From the NCBI GenBank assembly GCA_020736575.1, contig JAGPYM010000123.1, positions 1 to 29,306 on the forward strand: DNA of 29,306 nt, given 5' to 3'. A model generated the notes under the pieces. The model made no database searches. It was given only the letters and a program-made list of their open reading frames with translations, and was not told where the DNA came from. The stretch is from Thelonectria olida (taxonomy: Eukaryota; Ascomycota; Sordariomycetes; Hypocreales; Nectriaceae). Both the position numbers and the translations under genes were made by a program. The stretch's first letter is position 1. Each line of letters begins with the position of its first letter. Below, piece after piece: positions 1-11,046 of the stretch.

Positions 1-2421
1 GCTACCTTTTTATAAAATATAAATCCCATTTTAATACTAGATTAAATCTAATTTTACTAAAAGGACTTATTTATTTATATCTTTTAAAATATCTATTTTT
101 TACTTTTAGAAAAAAGCTTATATAGCCTGCTTATAAATAAATGCCCTATAGTTATATTTATAATATTATTAATTAATTTACCTTATAAAACCTTAAGGAG
201 TTTAAGCTCTTTTAGTAATTAATTTATATAATTCTAATAAAAGAGTAGCTTTTTATAAAATAGTATTTCTACTCTTTATAAAGCTGCTTATAGTATTATT
301 TATATATTTAATATATTTATATAAATACCTTAATATATAGCATCCTTCCCATTTTAACTAACTAACCTTAAAATAGCTTAATTACTATTACTTACTATTT
401 TAAAATTATAAAGCTAAATAATAAACTATATTAGTATTATATTTCACTCTTTAGCACTTTTAATTAAAAATCGCTATATTATAAAAACTATAATAGAAAA
501 GTGGCTTAGGCTTTTTTCCTTTACTTTCTTTTAACTTTACCCTTGTTTAATTTACTATTAAATATACCTTGCCTTTATATTAATTATATACTTAACTAGA
601 AATAAATAAAATATAGCTATAATAGCTAATAGTTTTAATATAAAGTTTATAAAACTCTCTTATATTTTATCTTTTTATATACTTAAAACTATTAGGAAAC
701 TAATAAGTATATTCTAATATTTTATAATTTTAATAAAATAATTTAAAATAATAATATAAAGCTTTAAAACCGCTACTTTAAAAAGGCCTTATAGTTTTTT
801 AATTTATATTATAAGCTAATTCTTATTCCCTTTTTAATTATTATCTAGCTCGGTTAGCTCCTTAGTAAGATCTATTATAGTTTTATATATAATTTTCTAT
901 TTCTTACTAAGCTTAAATAGCAGCCTATCTTTCAAGTTCTTTAAAAATATAACTTAAATAATATAAGTAAAAAACTGTAAGTATATTATAATATATTTCT
1001 TTTAAGTCCTCTAGTTAAAATAAAAATAAAATAATAAGCTTCTCTTTTTATTAAATTCTTTCTAATTAACTTTAAAAAGTATATTTTATAAAATAACTTC
1101 TACTCTAATTATAATTATACTATTATATATAGCTCTTTTAATAGTAGTATATATATATTAAAGCTAGGTATTATATATAATAGTATTAACCTTACCTAAT
1201 TTATTATAATTAGTAGTATTAATATTACTATATTTAATTAAATATTTAAAAGTAATTAGGCTTTATAAAAGTTCCTTCTTTTTATTAAAATCCTTAAAAT
1301 AAGCAGCAGCCCCTAGTTAATATAACTATAAGTTTAATATAGCTAAATTGCCCTACTTTTTAATTATCTTGGCCTCCTTCTTCCAAATTATATTACTTTT
1401 AATTTAAAATATTTAAATAGCTGCTTGCATATTGCCCTTGCCTTTATACCTCTCTACCCTAGCCTTAACTAACTGCTAACTTCTAACTACCTTAAACTAT
1501 TCGCTTTAAAAGCCTCTAGCAAATAACTATTAGTAAAAAACCCCACTCTTCTAATATTTATAGCTCTCCCCTAGCTTATTAGTAATAATAAATTAAAATT
1601 TAAGCCTAGAGTTTAAATTAACTATATATACTTTTTTTACATACTTTTATATTCTCCTTAAGTTAATGCCTATAAATTAGCAATCTAATATAAATATATA
1701 TTAAAATCCCCCACTCTAAGGCCCCCTAAGCACTTAAAGTGAAAGGCTATTATTAAAAAGAAGTAAAATATTAAGAATCTTATTCTCTTAGTTAATAATA
1801 TTAAAATTAGCAGCCTATTATTATACCTTATAAATTTATACTTATAATAACTTATAAGGTAAGCCCTAGAGATATAATTAAATATAATAGTAAGTTATTA
1901 TAATCTTATAAAACTAGTAGTAAAATAACTATAAGTTTAAAACATATTAAAAGTATTTTATATTTTATTTATAAAAAATAAAAAGTTATTAATAAGTTAA
2001 AAATATTTCTAATTTTAATATAGCTTAAAACTATTTAATACTATTTTAAAAGCTATTTGCTTTTTTCCCCCTTTTTATTATTATATAAGTGCAACTGCTA
2101 TAATATTATAAGGTTCTACTAACTAGATATTCAAATAAGCAACCCACTTTTAATAAATTAAATAGCTCAATTGCCTAGGGAAGAACTATAAGGTTAGCAA
2201 TTAAAACTATAATAAAAATGCAATTAATAAACTCTAATAAAATTGCAATATTAAAAATAGTATCCTTATATATTTTCTTATATATTAAATATTAAAAAAT
2301 AAAGAAAATAAAGTTTATTAGCTGCTCCCTTATTAAGTTTATTACCTACCTTATATTATACTAGCGCCCCTTTTAATTTCTACCTATTTAAGTTTATTAG
2401 TTACTAGATAATAATACTAAT
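1..2421. repeat. AT-rich RIP-degraded block, left flank
   Basis: This stretch is dominated by A and T, with TpA very common and CpA and TpG rare. That is the usual outcome of heavy repeat-induced point mutation in ascomycetes, where CpA is changed to TpA on either strand. No open frame of useful length survives on either strand. I tried to read ghost coding frames here and found nothing I could name. The last five bases (CTAAT) are the target-site duplication of the retrotransposon that follows. Confidence 0.85.
2417..2421. repeat. Target-site duplication, left copy (CTAAT)
   Basis: CTAAT directly precedes the left LTR and is repeated at 10574-10578 directly after the right LTR. A 5-bp duplication is the normal integration footprint of Ty3/Gypsy elements. 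It shows that both LTRs come from one insertion and that the element ends are complete. Confidence 0.9.
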
Positions 2422-2811
2422 TGTAACAATCTGGTTAATTCCCAACGGATAAGACTAGAGGGTTCTAGGTTTATATTGGCAGAGAGATCAGGGCGTTAAG
2501 GTCTGAGTAATATAGTGGGTTGTTATATTTGGTAATATGCTTAAAGTAGATGAGTGTAATTAAATTATATTAAAAGCTAAAGAGCTATATTCTATCTAGT
2601 GTATTTAAATGAATATGTTTATATACTAAGTGTTTTTTCAGGGACCGATAAAGTTAAGGGATCGGTCTAAAGTAGGATCGTTAGGACCGTCGGTCGGTCC
2701 TCGTCGGTCCTTCGACAATATCTTATATAAGATTGTAAAAAGTGGGGCTACCTGTAGTTCTGCCGTCCCAGACCGCTTTAGTAGGAGTTAGGTCATACAT
2801 AGGCCATAACA
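2422..2811 (-). repeat. 3' LTR of the Ty3/Gypsy element (left copy)
   Basis: On the plus strand it starts TGTAACAATCT and ends GGCCATAACA, matching the right LTR base for base in length (390 bp, no gaps). My hand alignment finds about 43 differences, all of them C/T or A/G transitions. It contains inverted GACCGAT/ATCGGTC and clustered CGGTC motifs near 2643-2713. Because the element reads on the minus strand, this copy is the downstream (3') LTR. Confidence 0.93.
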
Positions 2812-2816
2812 CAATA

Positions 2817-2826
2817 TCTCCCCTCC
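2817..2826 (-). other. Polypurine tract next to the 3' LTR
   Basis: On the minus strand this reads GGAGGGGAGA, six bases before the 3' LTR begins. A purine run just upstream of the 3' LTR is the expected primer for plus-strand DNA synthesis in LTR retrotransposons. Its place and orientation independently support the minus-strand reading of the element. Confidence 0.7.
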
Positions 2827-3016
2827 ATTAGTCTTGTCCTTAAGGCCGCATAAGTAGACCATAGTCAATTTTCTTATTAGTAGGTCAAACTTATTCCTTA
2901 AAACATTCCATTATACTAATATTATATCCGGTTGCGTTTTAAAATAAAAATCTTCTTACAAATCGAAAGAGTGTGAGGCTCTTACTTTATATATTAACAC
3001 TTTTAGTTCTAAGACC

Positions 3017-3517
3017 ATGCCTTATTCTCGTTATTATCATCTGAAAATCTCCTATAACACTATTGGGGATTGTTCGCACCGGTATTCTAACTGCATGGAG
3101 GCTAAGGTAGTTTGTAATAGTGCGGGAGTGGCTTCATTTCGTGGGTTTCTAAGTTCTTTTCTTAATAGCTAGTTCTCGGCTGACTGCTTAATATTTAAAA
3201 ACATGCGCAAGCGAAAACGTTTAAAGAGCGAGGAGCTGGAGGCTAAGGAGGCACTGGAAGTAGCGATAGCTCGTCTTGCTCGGATTCGAAAATAAAAACA
3301 TTTGTTAAAGAAGAAGGGGGAGGATCTGGTCTCTTGTGGTTTATAGGGTCTGGAAGAGTTGGGTGTTCTAGCGCGCGAGGAGCCTGCGGCAGTGTTGGAG
3401 GCTGCGTCCCTGGGGGCTTTCGACCTTATCGACTGGAATGCTATGGGTCTCGAGGAGTTTTCCTTTCCTTCTGCTGTTATTAGTGAAAATCCTTCAGTAG
3501 GCGCTATATATGGGTGA
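3017..3517 (+). pseudogene. Antisense reading frame between pol and the 3' LTR of the retrotransposon
   Basis: On the strand opposite to gag-pol, one frame runs from ATG at 3017 (context GACCATGC) to TGA at 3515-3517, about 166 codons. Three premature stops interrupt it: TAG at 3170, TAA at 3293 and TAG at 3344. Each is one C-to-T change from a Gln codon, as RIP would produce. The second half starts with a second in-frame Met (3203) in a basic stretch, MRKRKRLKSEELEAKEA, then a charged coiled-coil-like segment (ALEVAIARLARIRK), then an acidic and hydrophobic tail with FDLIDWNAMGLEEF. This composition resembles short, unnamed coiled-coil proteins that I recall beside fungal Gypsy elements. Function is unknown. 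The frame abuts the chromodomain end of pol tail to tail. Confidence 0.55.
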
Positions 3518-6500
3518 GGTATTCAGGTGGTTCCTATATATTTTCTAATTTAGTGTATCCCTTCTATTTGATAAGGTATTCTATTTGTTTTATCCCGTTG
3601 GGTCGTTCCTTCCTTATGCTGATGATTCGTTCTGTTTTGTATTCTTTAAGGTCCTTGACTTTGGTGTCCGGGTCTTTATTCGTTCTGACCATAACTGTTC
3701 CTTCTATTAATTTGAGTAAGGAAATGTAAAAGATTGGATGGAGCCTAACCTTTGGTGGTAGGTCCAGTTTATAGTTGTTTTTTAAGATTTTTTCTAAGAT
3801 TTTGTAGGGTCTAATATATTTGTAGTCAAGTTTTTTATTTGGTCTTTTCATATTAATGTTTTTTATCGCAAGGAGCACCATGTCTCCCTCCGAGAAGGTT
3901 GGTCCCTTTAACCTTTTCTAGTCGTAGTATTTTTTATGCATTTTTTAAATAAAAGAAAGTTCTATGCGCATTTCTTCGTGCAAATTCTTAAGTTAATCTA
4001 ATGCAAGGATAGCTGCAGGTGCAAGTAGTCCATTCCTTAAATCTCTATAGGCGTCGGGGGTAAACCCAAAGTTCGCATAGCTCGGTGTGATCTTAATACT
4101 TTTATTAGTAGCTGTATTATAGGCCAATTGTGCCGTTGGCAATTTCTCAACCCAGTCGTTCTAGATGTGGTTAATGTAATAATAAAGGTAGGTCTCTAAG
4201 ACTTAATTCATTCATTCGGTCTGTCCGTCGACTTATAGTCTCCAAGCAGTGGTCAATTTGTAGTTTAGTCCGATCCTTACTATAAGGCATTACCAGAAGT
4301 TCGAGAAAAAGGGTGGTCCTCTATCCGAGATAATCATATTAGGTAGTCCGTATATGCTAATAATATTTTGTAAGAAGATATAGGAAAATTCTTCTGCATC
4401 AGTTGCTTCTTAATATGGAATAAAATAAGAAAATTTAGTGAGTCTATTAATAATAACTAGTATGCTATTATAGGCCGTGCTTATAGCAGGGTCTAACAAT
4501 AGGGGTAGTTTTATAATAAAGTCTATAGTAATTGAATCCTATAGTTATTCCGCGACCAGTATGGGTTATAGTTCTCCATAAGGTTTGTATCATTATGCCT
4601 TTATCTTGTTGCAGATAAGGCACTATTTAACGATTTTCTTGACTGTTTCTTTAACTTTAGGAAATAAAAATATCGTCTTAACTCGTTCGAGGGTTTTATT
4701 AATTCCTTAGTGTCCGTAGAGCGGGTGTTTATGGATTTCCCGTATAAGGTCCTCTCGTAGGTGTTCCGGTACTTATTACTTATTTATTTTTTCGTTACTC
4801 GGTAATTATTCGTTATATTCCAGAATCTGTTTGAGTAGTAGATTTCCCTATTCCACTATATGTATTGCTGCAAGGGTGTTACTAATAGGGGTTCTTCCTA
4901 TCATCCTCGGGGTGAGGCCTTCGTTCTTTAGGCACTAATTGCAGTAGAGGTAGTTATTTAGTCTAGCTCCTTCCCACTAGAAATTCTTATTAAAGAAGTT
5001 CTAGAATTATAAGTCGTCCCATTTCTTATAGTGTTTGACAGTTTGGTAATAATATTTAATAAATTCGTTTCTTAGTTTCCGGGGTAGGTAGATTATTTTT
5101 TAATAGGTGATCATTCCTAATACCAAGTTGACCCAGTCTGCCCGTCTAATAATAAGTTGTCTGAGCTCGTCTCTAATAATTGATTATTAGATGCATTCCT
5201 TCTATTATTCGGTCAAACATTTGGGGATGTATTAGGCAATAGTGGTTGCAATATACTTCTATTTAAGGTGTCCTTTAGGCGTGAAAGTTAATAGTTATTC
5301 TTCTATCTTAACTTTACCTATATTGAAGTCTAGTCGTCGGCTGATAGTATCAGCTCTGCTATTCTCCGATCCTTTCTTGTGCTTAATAATATAATTAAAT
5401 TCTAATAGGTATTTAGCGTATTTGAGTTATTATCTGCTAAGTTGTTAAATAATAGCAAAGTAAGAGATGTTCTTGTGGTCTATATAGACCGTAACCTGGT
5501 AGTAGCTTCCTAATAGGTATTATTGGAATTCTTTAAAAGCTTGGACTATCGTGAGGAATTCTTTATTATAAATAGGGTAGTTAAGTTCTGCTCCATGCAA
5601 CTTGTGGGAGTAGAATGCAATTAGGTGCAACCTTCCATTGTCATTACATTATCCGATCTGGGCTTTTAGGGCAAAATCTAAGGAGTCTGTTTCTAGTTTA
5701 ATAGGTCGTGTAGGGTCAAACATCTTAAGTACTAGTTCGCTAAGGATAAGATCCTTAATTTTATTAAAGGCTTCCTAAATGTTAGGTTTCCAAATAAATG
5801 GTCGATCCTTCTTTATTAACTTAGTAAGGGGTGCGGCTAGTTTCCTAAAATCTTTAAGGAACTTGCAGTAGTAGTTTGCAAATCCTAGGAAGGCTTATAC
5901 TTCCTTAACTGACTTTGGTTTCTTCCAGTTTTTAACTGCTAAAAGTTTCTTTAGGTCCATTTATATCTTATTATAAGAGATAATATATCCTAGAAATTCC
6001 ACTTCTAATGCGTGGAAATGACTTTTCTCCGGTTTAACTAGCAGTTTGGCGTCTTCAAGAGCTTGCAGTACCTTATGGATGTATTCCGTATGTTCTTCTT
6101 CCGTTCTGGAGAAGATAAGGATATCATCGAGGTAGCATACTACAAATATATCTAGGTATTCTTATAACATATTATTAATTATTCATTGGAATGTTGCCGG
6201 TATATTAGTAAGACTAAAAGGCATAACAAGATATTCATAGAGTCCGAACTTTATTCTAAAGGCGGTTTTCCATTTATGTCCTTTTTTAATGCAAATAAGG
6301 TTATAGGCTCCCTTTAGATCTAATACAGTAAAGTACTTTATCCCATAGAGTCAGTCCTTTAGTTTATTAATTAAAGGTAAGGGCGTTCTGTCCTTAACGG
6401 TAATATTATTAAGCTTGCAGTAATCCATAACAAATTAGAGCTTTCCATTCTTTTTAGAAACGAATATGACTAGATAGCCTGCTTCTGACTTGGAAATCTT

Positions 6501-7300
6501 AATATATCCTTTCCTTAATATTTCTTTAAGGTAGTTCTTAAGCTTATGCAGCTATGCTTTATTAAGGTTATAGATGGGGTAGAATATGGTTGATATTCCA
6601 TCTTTAAGCCAAATCTCATGATCCCATTAAGAATGCTCTAGTAGTCCTATTTCCAGTTCTTCAGCAAATAGTTTCTTATATACTCTATACTATACTAGTA
6701 CGTTCTTAAGTCTATCGTCAATTAGTGCCTCTTTCTATTGCTTAAGGTCTTCATTCATTTATACGAATGTTTTCTTAAGGAATATAATTGTTCTTTATAT
6801 TTATTACACTTGCCCTTTCTTATATTTGTATTATGTTCCTTTTAGAGGTTATGCTTTCTCTATAGGTTGGGGAGTGTCTTTATTATTACTCCGCCATACT
6901 TCTTCATCCTCTTTAATAGAAGTTTAAGATCTTGTGTCGTCTGAATCGTTATCCGTATCATTAGCTGCATCACCTTGAAAGGTTTGCACCTGGCTAGTAC
7001 GCCAACTAATAAGGGGGTCATATTAGTAAAGCTATAGGTAACCTAAGAGTAGGTCGTATCTTTAGAGAGGTATAATATCGAGATCAACTCCTTGATTCTT
7101 TCCTTTAATAAATACCTTAAGGTAATTAACCTTACGGGTAACTTATCTATCTTTATACTCAAATGGTTTTCCTTCTATATCAGATATCCTATAGGGTATG
7201 TCCTTATCCTTTTATAATAGCTAGAGATGGTTAACTACTTATGGATTAACTCTATTTATCTCTACTCTACTATCTACTAACGCAGTAAACTATTATCCCT
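3500..7300 (-). pseudogene. pol: pol remnant: protease, reverse transcriptase, RNase H, integrase, chromodomain
   Basis: Order on the minus strand. Protease at about 7290-7010 has FTALVDSR where an active-site DSG is expected (Gly to Arg, GGA to AGA), and a later DLLLGYL flap-like motif. Reverse transcriptase at about 6650-5750 keeps the catalytic FVVCYLDDI (YLDD at 6123-6134), followed by an unbroken LIFSRTEEEH segment. RNase H lies near 5720-5320 (LIAFYSHKLHGAELNY). The integrase core at about 4520-4260 has MIISDRGPPFFSNFW. The integrase tail at 3881-3650 has KLDYKYIRPYKILEK and LHPIFYISLL. The chromodomain ends near 3525 with EYLIK followed by stops at 3564 and 3534 where conserved Trp residues are expected. 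Many TAA/TAG stops make it non-functional. Confidence 0.92.
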
Positions 7301-7453
7301 TGATTTATACTTGTAGTATTATCCATTATTATGGTGATATATCGTTAGGTCTTTATGTTGCGCATAGAGCTCTCCTTGGAGGTTCTGCAAATTCCTCCTG
7401 CTCTAGCTGGCCCTATGGCTCTATTACAGGCGGCGTTTATTGTTTTTTAACTT

Positions 7454-8090
7454 CTAGTACACTTCCTTAACCCAGTTTTCCACTATATCGTTCTTTTTAG
7501 GTAGTACGTTATAGGGTCGTGTGTACCGTACTAGATGCTTCCTATGCCAATCTGCTATTTTGGTTCGTTTGTGTACGAGGCACTCGGGGTGTAAGCATCT
7601 GACTTTATTATATGTTCCATCTATGCATTTCTTCGGGAGTTCATGCATATACTCTATTAGGATGGCAATATTCAGATGGTATAGCCAGGTCATAGTCCTT
7701 CATAACGCTAGATCAGTGGCTTAATACTATCATTCGATTAGGTACAGTCCCAACCGTAATAGGTAGCAGTCGTTTTTAACTTTATCGTTCAGGTGGTATA
7801 TGCAATTGTAGTAGTAGTAAAATACCCATAAGATTATATGGTGATCCTAGTATATTATACTAAGGATAGGTGTATTATCTTTATAAGACTGATAAAGTTC
7901 ATATCTTCCGGATTGTATTGCTTGTTGTGTCACACTATAGATATAGAGTTCTTTAGTATCAATTCTCTATCCTCATCTGATCTATTTATGAATTGGGTGG
8001 ACTCATCTTGTCTCTCCTTCTTCTGCAGTGTCTTCCGATTCTTCATTAGGTGTTTCGTAAATGACCGATTCTTTAGTTTGTGACTGTCTG
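7454..8090 (-). pseudogene. Unassigned coding-like module upstream of the protease
   Basis: One minus-strand frame shows protein-like composition across this interval, broken only by TAA/TAG stops. The last 79 residues (7693-7454) are uninterrupted and contain a Cys/His cluster, CLHPECLVHKRTKIADWHRK, which could bind zinc. Upstream in the same frame are acidic segments such as YETPNEESEDTAEEGETR. It lies between the Gag zinc knuckle and the protease, where most Gypsy elements have only a short linker. I do not recognise a named domain. It may be a Gag C-terminal or Pol N-terminal extension, or a separate small ORF. Confidence 0.45.
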
Positions 8091-8229
8091 GTTGACTGCG
8101 TGTTATTAAGCGAGTTAGGAAATATATGCCATATGTTAACTAGTAGTCCCAATTCTTAGGCCCTATCCAAGTCTAATAGTATTAAAAAGGGTTGCAGGAT
8201 ATCGTCCTTACTTTAAGTTGCAAGTTCTC

Positions 8230-8850
8230 ATTTTATAAGGTTAATAAGTTTAATATTGGCTAAACTTAGGTCGAGATCGTTAGGTTTGTTAACTTATTAA
8301 CGTTTCGGCTATAGGTTCCTAGCCTTAGTATATTATTTTTCCTCTTTATTATAGACAATATCGCTTCCTTCCGGGCTTGCTGCCTTACTCCTGCGGACTA
8401 TTGCGAGAGTCTTTGTATTATTCTGACTAATATGTCCGGTCTTTCGTGGTTTGGGGACTGGTCTCCATATGGCGTACTTGGCGATACTTTGTTTGCATAG
8501 GTTAGATCGGGCGTCCAGTTGAACCGTTATGTTAGCGTCGTCGTGCTTGGCTTCCTCCCGTTCCTTATATAGACTTTATAATACTAATAGTACGGTATTA
8601 TTAGGGATTCCTCTGTTATTATAACCACTTCGTGCCATTACAAGGGTTTTCTTTAGGATATCCTAGTTAGGTGCGTTATCCTTAGGTGTATTAATTAGTA
8701 CCTTCACCTATTCCTTATCTTTACAAATCTGGCGATCTCCTGGGCAGGTTTTATTGTATATAGTAAGTCGCATCTTCTATCCTTCCTTTTACTAAAGCTT
8801 GCGGGGATAATATCTATTGTCTTTACTGTTCCTATAGGTGTGGCAGTTAT
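8230..8850 (-). pseudogene. Second unassigned coding-like module between Gag and protease
   Basis: A minus-strand frame can be followed for roughly 200 codons with few stops. It includes KVLINTPKDNAPN, a NGTVLLVL-like hydrophobic stretch seen as NNTVLLVL, then KEREEAKHDDANITVQLDA and CKQSIAKYAIWRPVPKPRK. The composition (basic and acidic helices, scattered Cys and His in CHTYRNSKDNRYYPRK) looks like real protein and not chance. I associate it loosely with fungal proteins of unknown function containing an IAKYA.GRP-like motif, but cannot name the family with confidence. It could be an extra ORF carried by this element lineage. Confidence 0.4.
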
Positions 8851-9049
8851 TATTATAGCACGCTATCTAGTGTATTAGGGCATGTTCCTAGGGTTTAAGG
8901 TACTTGTTGATTTTGCTATTTATACAGATGTAGTAGTCCTTACTTATACATATTGCTTAATGCTATAGGGCAAACTTGCATCATTTGTTATAATCCACTA
9001 GGTCGGTCGTGACCATGGTGGTTGCTACTAGTGTTCTAGTAGCCGTTCT

Positions 9050-10140
9050 AACTGCTATTTGTAGTTCGTCCTGTCGGTTAGTATTATTTAGGCGTCTCTT
9101 ACCTTCTGGGATAGGCTTAAACTTCTAGTTAGTTTTATTAGGGTTTCAACACTTGCTTTCGAAATGCCCTTTCTTTCCACAGTTCTAATAAGTGACTTGC
9201 AAGTGGTCTCGCTAAGTGGCTCCGAGTTCCATGGGTCCTGAGTTCGTGCTATAGGAGGTGTTGCCTTAATGGGCTCTTCCTTTTCCCTTGTCGTTCTTTG
9301 CTTAATACCAGTTAGGGTAGTAGGGATCATAAGAGGTGTTTCGTCCTATGCGGCGTTCTCGGGCCTTCTCTCTTCTGCATTCATACTATCTTTCGTCGAT
9401 CTTAACGGCCATAGTGATAAACTCCATAAGGGTCTTGGGGCGTTCTGCCTTATAGATCTCATCCTTAACTTCTTCCTTAAGTCCCTAATAGTAGATTTCC
9501 ATAAGTATATTATTATCCCATTTAAGTTTGGCTGCAACTTATCGAAATGTAACGGAGTAGCCGGCAGTAGACTTAAGTTATTTAATCTGGTAGATGTTAG
9601 TAGCTGCTTATCGTTCTTTATTAACCATTCCGAACGTATCCTTAAGTGCAGTTTCGAAATTGTCCCATTCCGAGAAGATATTAACTGTGTCTTGATCTCG
9701 ACTGACGTTATTATTATGCTTAAGGTAGTCTCTTATAATAGGTTCGAACCAGGTGGCTGCAGTTCCCTCCATATGACTATAGGCATATATGACCCTTCCT
9801 TCGGCCGAGGCAAGTCTGTATAGAAACTATCGGAAGTAGGTTCTAAGACATATAAGAAAAGGTATAACATCTTTAGAAGTTCTATTAAAGGGTTCCGGTT
9901 AAGGTGGCTTAACTGCTTCGCCAGGGTCACATCCTCCATCCTATTGAACAGTTGGGGCTTATTATCCTTAACTCTACACCTAGGTATGGAGTTAGTTAAC
10001 CAAGTTTTAAAGTTATTGGACCTCAGTGGCAACCTCCGCATTACTAGGTGGAGTGTTATAAGCCGGGGGTGAGTTATTCAACGCAGGGTTGGGAGTGTTA
10101 GTAGGTCGACTTCCGGATATGGTTGCGATAGTACGGTATT
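9050..10140 (-). pseudogene. gag: gag remnant with CCHC zinc knuckle
   Basis: The capsid-like core reads on the minus strand from about 9800 to 9350, with YSHMEGTAATWFEPIIRDYL, then SEWDNFETALKDTFGM, and GLKEEVKDEIYKAERPKTL followed by MEFITMAVKIDER. This is the retrotransposon Gag fold signature. Four to five TAA/TAG stops interrupt it. Further on, at about 9195-9150, NCGKKGHFESKC matches a C-x2-C-x4-H-x4-C zinc knuckle, but the first Cys is now Tyr (TAT) and the next codon is TAG, both explained by G-to-A changes. The true start codon cannot be fixed because the region next to the 5' LTR is degraded. Confidence 0.85.
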
Positions 10141-10183
10141 ACTTAGGGTAACATAGTAACCTTCTGAATAAGAGCTTTTAATA

Positions 10184-10573
10184 TGTAACAATCTAGTCAA
10201 TTCCCAACGGATAAGACTAGAGGGTTCTAGGTTTATATTAGCAGAGAGATCAGGGCGTTAAGGTCTGAGTAATATAGTAGGTTATTACGTCTAGTAATAT
10301 ACTCAAAGTAGATGAGTGTAACCAAATTGTATTAAAAGCTAAAAAGCTATGTTCTATCTAATATATTTAAATAAATGTGTTTATATACTAAGTGTTCTTT
10401 TAGGAACTGATAAAGTTGAGGGATCGGTCTAAAGTAGGATCGTTAGGACCATCGGTCGGTCCTCATTAGTCCTTCGATGATGTCTTGCATAAGATCGTAA
10501 AAAGTAGGGCTACCTGCGGTTCTGCCGTCCCAGACCGCTTTAGTGGGAGTTAGGTCATGCATGGGCCGTGACA
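10184..10573 (-). repeat. 5' LTR of the Ty3/Gypsy element (right copy)
   Basis: It is 390 bp, colinear without gaps to the left LTR, starting TGTAACAATCT and ending GGCCGTGACA on the plus strand. In the sense of the element it begins TGTCACGGCC. It keeps more C and G than the left copy at the outer end (GGCCGTGACA versus GGCCATAACA), although the excess of mutated positions switches between copies along the LTR. As the upstream LTR it would have carried the element's promoter. A primer binding site should lie at 10160-10183; what remains there is not convincing. Confidence 0.93.
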
Positions 10574-10578
10574 CTAAT
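10574..10578. repeat. Target-site duplication, right copy (CTAAT)
   Basis: CTAAT follows the right LTR directly and equals the five bases before the left LTR (2417-2421). Confidence 0.9.
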
Positions 10579-11045
10579 AATATTAGAGTAATATTATAAA
10601 CTTTATATTTATAACTTATATAACTATTACATTTTAAATATAATTTATTAAATAATTCTCTTATTATTTTAATTATAACTAACTAAACAATTTCCTTTTT
10701 ATTTTAATTATAACTAATTAAATAATTTTCTTTTTATTTTAAATACTTATAATTAAACTAGTCTTAAATATTTATAATTAAAATAGGCTTAATAGCTTAA
10801 TATTTATATATAATATAGTTACTTTTATGCCTATTATGCCTTAATATATAGTCCCCCTTATATAAGCCAATTATATAATATATAACTACTTCTCTTTTAA
10901 CCCTATAAAAATAAATTTACTAAAATCGAACTTAAGCGCAATAGTATAATTAAAACTAGAATTAATTAAAACTTATAATATAATCCTACTAAATTATTCT
11001 CTTTTAATATATACTAAAATGGGTAATTTTTATCTATTAGTTGTT
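10579..11045. repeat. AT-rich RIP-degraded spacer
   Basis: This continues the AT-rich block that the retrotransposon landed in. Phrases such as TTTTATTTTAATTATAACTAA recur with small changes around 10670-10750, which suggests an old degraded repeat. No gene is visible. Confidence 0.75.
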
Positions 11046-11046
11046 T

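Larger units (their letters stand above)
2422..10573 (-). mobile_element. Full-length Ty3/Gypsy chromodomain LTR retrotransposon, RIP-inactivated
   Basis: The element is bounded by two 390-bp LTRs and a 5-bp CTAAT duplication. Its coding sense is the minus strand, so the functional 5' LTR is the right one and the 3' LTR the left one. Reading leftwards from the right LTR, I find Gag with a CCHC knuckle, a coding-like spacer, aspartic protease, reverse transcriptase with YLDD, RNase H, integrase, a GPY/F-like region and a chromodomain. This Gag-PR-RT-RH-IN-chromodomain order is that of chromoviruses. Many frames are interrupted by TAA/TAG where Gln or Trp codons are expected, so no intact polyprotein can be made. 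At about 8.15 kb it is longer than many fungal Gypsy elements, partly because of the extra modules at 7454-8850 and 3017-3517. Confidence 0.95.

Noticed and set aside
10160..10183. Primer binding site next to the 5' LTR (minus strand TATTAAAAGCTC).
   Set aside because: It could be a degraded tRNA-complementary site, but with RIP changes and a length difference the match is too weak to annotate.
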